From: Carettochelys insculpta
Taxonomy: Eukaryota; Chordata; Testudines; Carettochelyidae
Assembly (NCBI RefSeq): GCF_033958435.1
Contig: NC_134161.1
Span: 1,488,001-1,552,000, forward strand
Reading direction: 5' to 3'
DNA: 64,000 nucleotides
This document shows, piece by piece, positions 63,101 to 64,000 of this stretch. Made by a program: the position numbers and the translations under genes. Every line of letters begins with the position of its first letter. Within the stretch, counting starts at the first letter, position 1. The notes beneath the pieces are model-generated. The model saw only the letters and a list, made by a program, of their open reading frames with translations, searched no databases and had not been told where the DNA came from.

Positions 63101-64000
63101 TGTGCGGCTGTGGGTTCAAGCGCCGCCTGGCTCCTCCCCTGCACTGGGGCTGGCCCGTGGAGGGCTTTGTCTACACTGGGAGCCGTAAAGCGGTGCTGTG
63201 CTGGAGTGAGCTCCCCCTGCGGCCTGCTTCACACTGGCACTCGCCAGCCCCGTCCCTCGCCGTGCCTCGGCAGGTGTGTTTTTCAGCCCCCTGAACCAAG
63301 GCCACGGCACAGCAAATGCCAGTGTAGACAGCCCAGGAAGGCCCCTCCCATGCACCCCTCTGCGCACCTCGTGCTGATTCCATCCCCAAGCCAGCTGAGT
63401 AAGTACAGCCTGGGGATGCGCAGGGCCATGGCGTCTCCTCCGTGCAGGACGTTCCCCCAGGGTGTGCCCCCCGCCCTGGGCTAGCAGTGCAATCCTGCTG
63501 CGGGAGCCAGGTGGCCAACGTGGCCTGGTACTAGCTGTAACGGCCTTGGTGGTTCAGCATGGGCTGCTTGTCATCCTGAGCTTGCTGCTGCTTTGGTTTG
63601 CGGTGATTCTCCCTCCTCCCAGCCTGAGGACCAGCCAGGAGGCGTCCCCATTGCCAGCTCCCTTGACTTCTTCCTCCGCATCACCCACCTCCCCGCAGGA
63701 GCCCTGGGGGCTTGGCAGCTTCCTCGAAGCCCACGGCTTCAGTGCTGCGGCGCGCTCAGCAGGTGGAGTCGCAGAAGCCTGGCTCCTAGGGCTCTGAGGC
63801 TCAGATTCAGCCTGGTTTATCCCTCCTGCCTCTTGTCTGAGACTGGCCCAGCAGAGCCGCTGACTCAGCAACCTGCTTTTGCAGGTCTCCTCCCTCCCTG
63901 CAGCACTGTGACTCAGAAGATCCCAAGTAACACCTCTCTAGTGGCTTTCTGCTCTGCTTCCTTTGCACATGCTCTGCCTGCTCTGCAGCTCCCCAGCCTA
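60191..64000. other. GC-rich spacer, no gene recognised
   Basis: High GC with scattered CpG and many overlapping chance frames on both strands. None has a domain, signal peptide plus splice sites, or repeat homology that I can defend. SCN4B is expected beyond the right edge. The hydrophobic stretch in the frame at 63462-63797 has no supporting splice context. Confidence 0.45.

Noticed and set aside
63462..63797. Hydrophobic frame resembling a membrane span (LVILSLLLLWFAVIL)
   Set aside because: No acceptor or donor in suitable phase was convincing, and the flanks show no Ig or other domain; not enough to call an SCN4B-type exon.

Overview
This is vertebrate nuclear DNA. The genes are split by canonical GT..AG introns, one locus starts in a CpG-rich promoter, and the spacers are full of non-LTR retrotransposons. 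The repeats point to a sauropsid, most likely a turtle: CR1 LINEs of several subfamilies dominate, with Penelope-like element (PLE) tails, an RTE-like LINE, hAT-type and other DNA transposons, MIR/CORE-SINE-like fragments and one solo LTR. Turtle is an inference from repeat style; the sequence does not name the species.

Three complete single-pass membrane immunoglobulin-superfamily genes lie on the + strand in one direction. MPZL3 has 6 coding exons at 6468-13543 (229 aa). A JAML-like gene has 7 coding exons at 21601-31221 (313 aa). SCN2B has 4 coding exons at 34829-41024 (215 aa). This is the same order and relative orientation as the human 11q23.3 cluster MPZL2-MPZL3-JAML-SCN2B-SCN4B. Neither MPZL2 (expected to the left) nor SCN4B (expected to the right) was found. 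All splice phases close in frame, so I consider the three models sound; MPZL3 exon 5 and JAML exon 1 are the weakest pieces.

Layout: 1-6.4 kb is AT-rich spacer with a CR1 copy split by a DNA transposon and a plausible polyadenylation site of an upstream gene. 5.85-6.6 kb is the CpG-rich MPZL3 promoter, with two perfect CRE palindromes. 6.5-13.5 kb is MPZL3, followed by a probable 3' UTR to about 15.85 kb. 17.9-19.6 kb is a 5'-truncated CR1 with an intact reverse-transcriptase frame. 21.6-31.2 kb is the JAML-like gene, with a 47-bp minisatellite in an intron. 34.8-41.0 kb is SCN2B, with a probable 3' UTR to about 44.66 kb. 41-48.9 kb is GC-rich with no recognised coding exon. 48.9-60.2 kb is a dense nest of retroelements. 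60.2-64 kb is GC-rich with no recognised gene.

Functionally the three genes belong to one family of Ig-V adhesion proteins: an epithelial/metabolic regulator (MPZL3), a leukocyte junction receptor (JAML) and a sodium-channel auxiliary subunit (SCN2B). The most unusual points are the single-Ig-domain architecture of the JAML-like gene, the hammerhead-like fold inside a PLE tail, the tail shared between a PLE GIY-YIG relic and short dispersed repeats, and the layered nesting of the 49-60 kb block.
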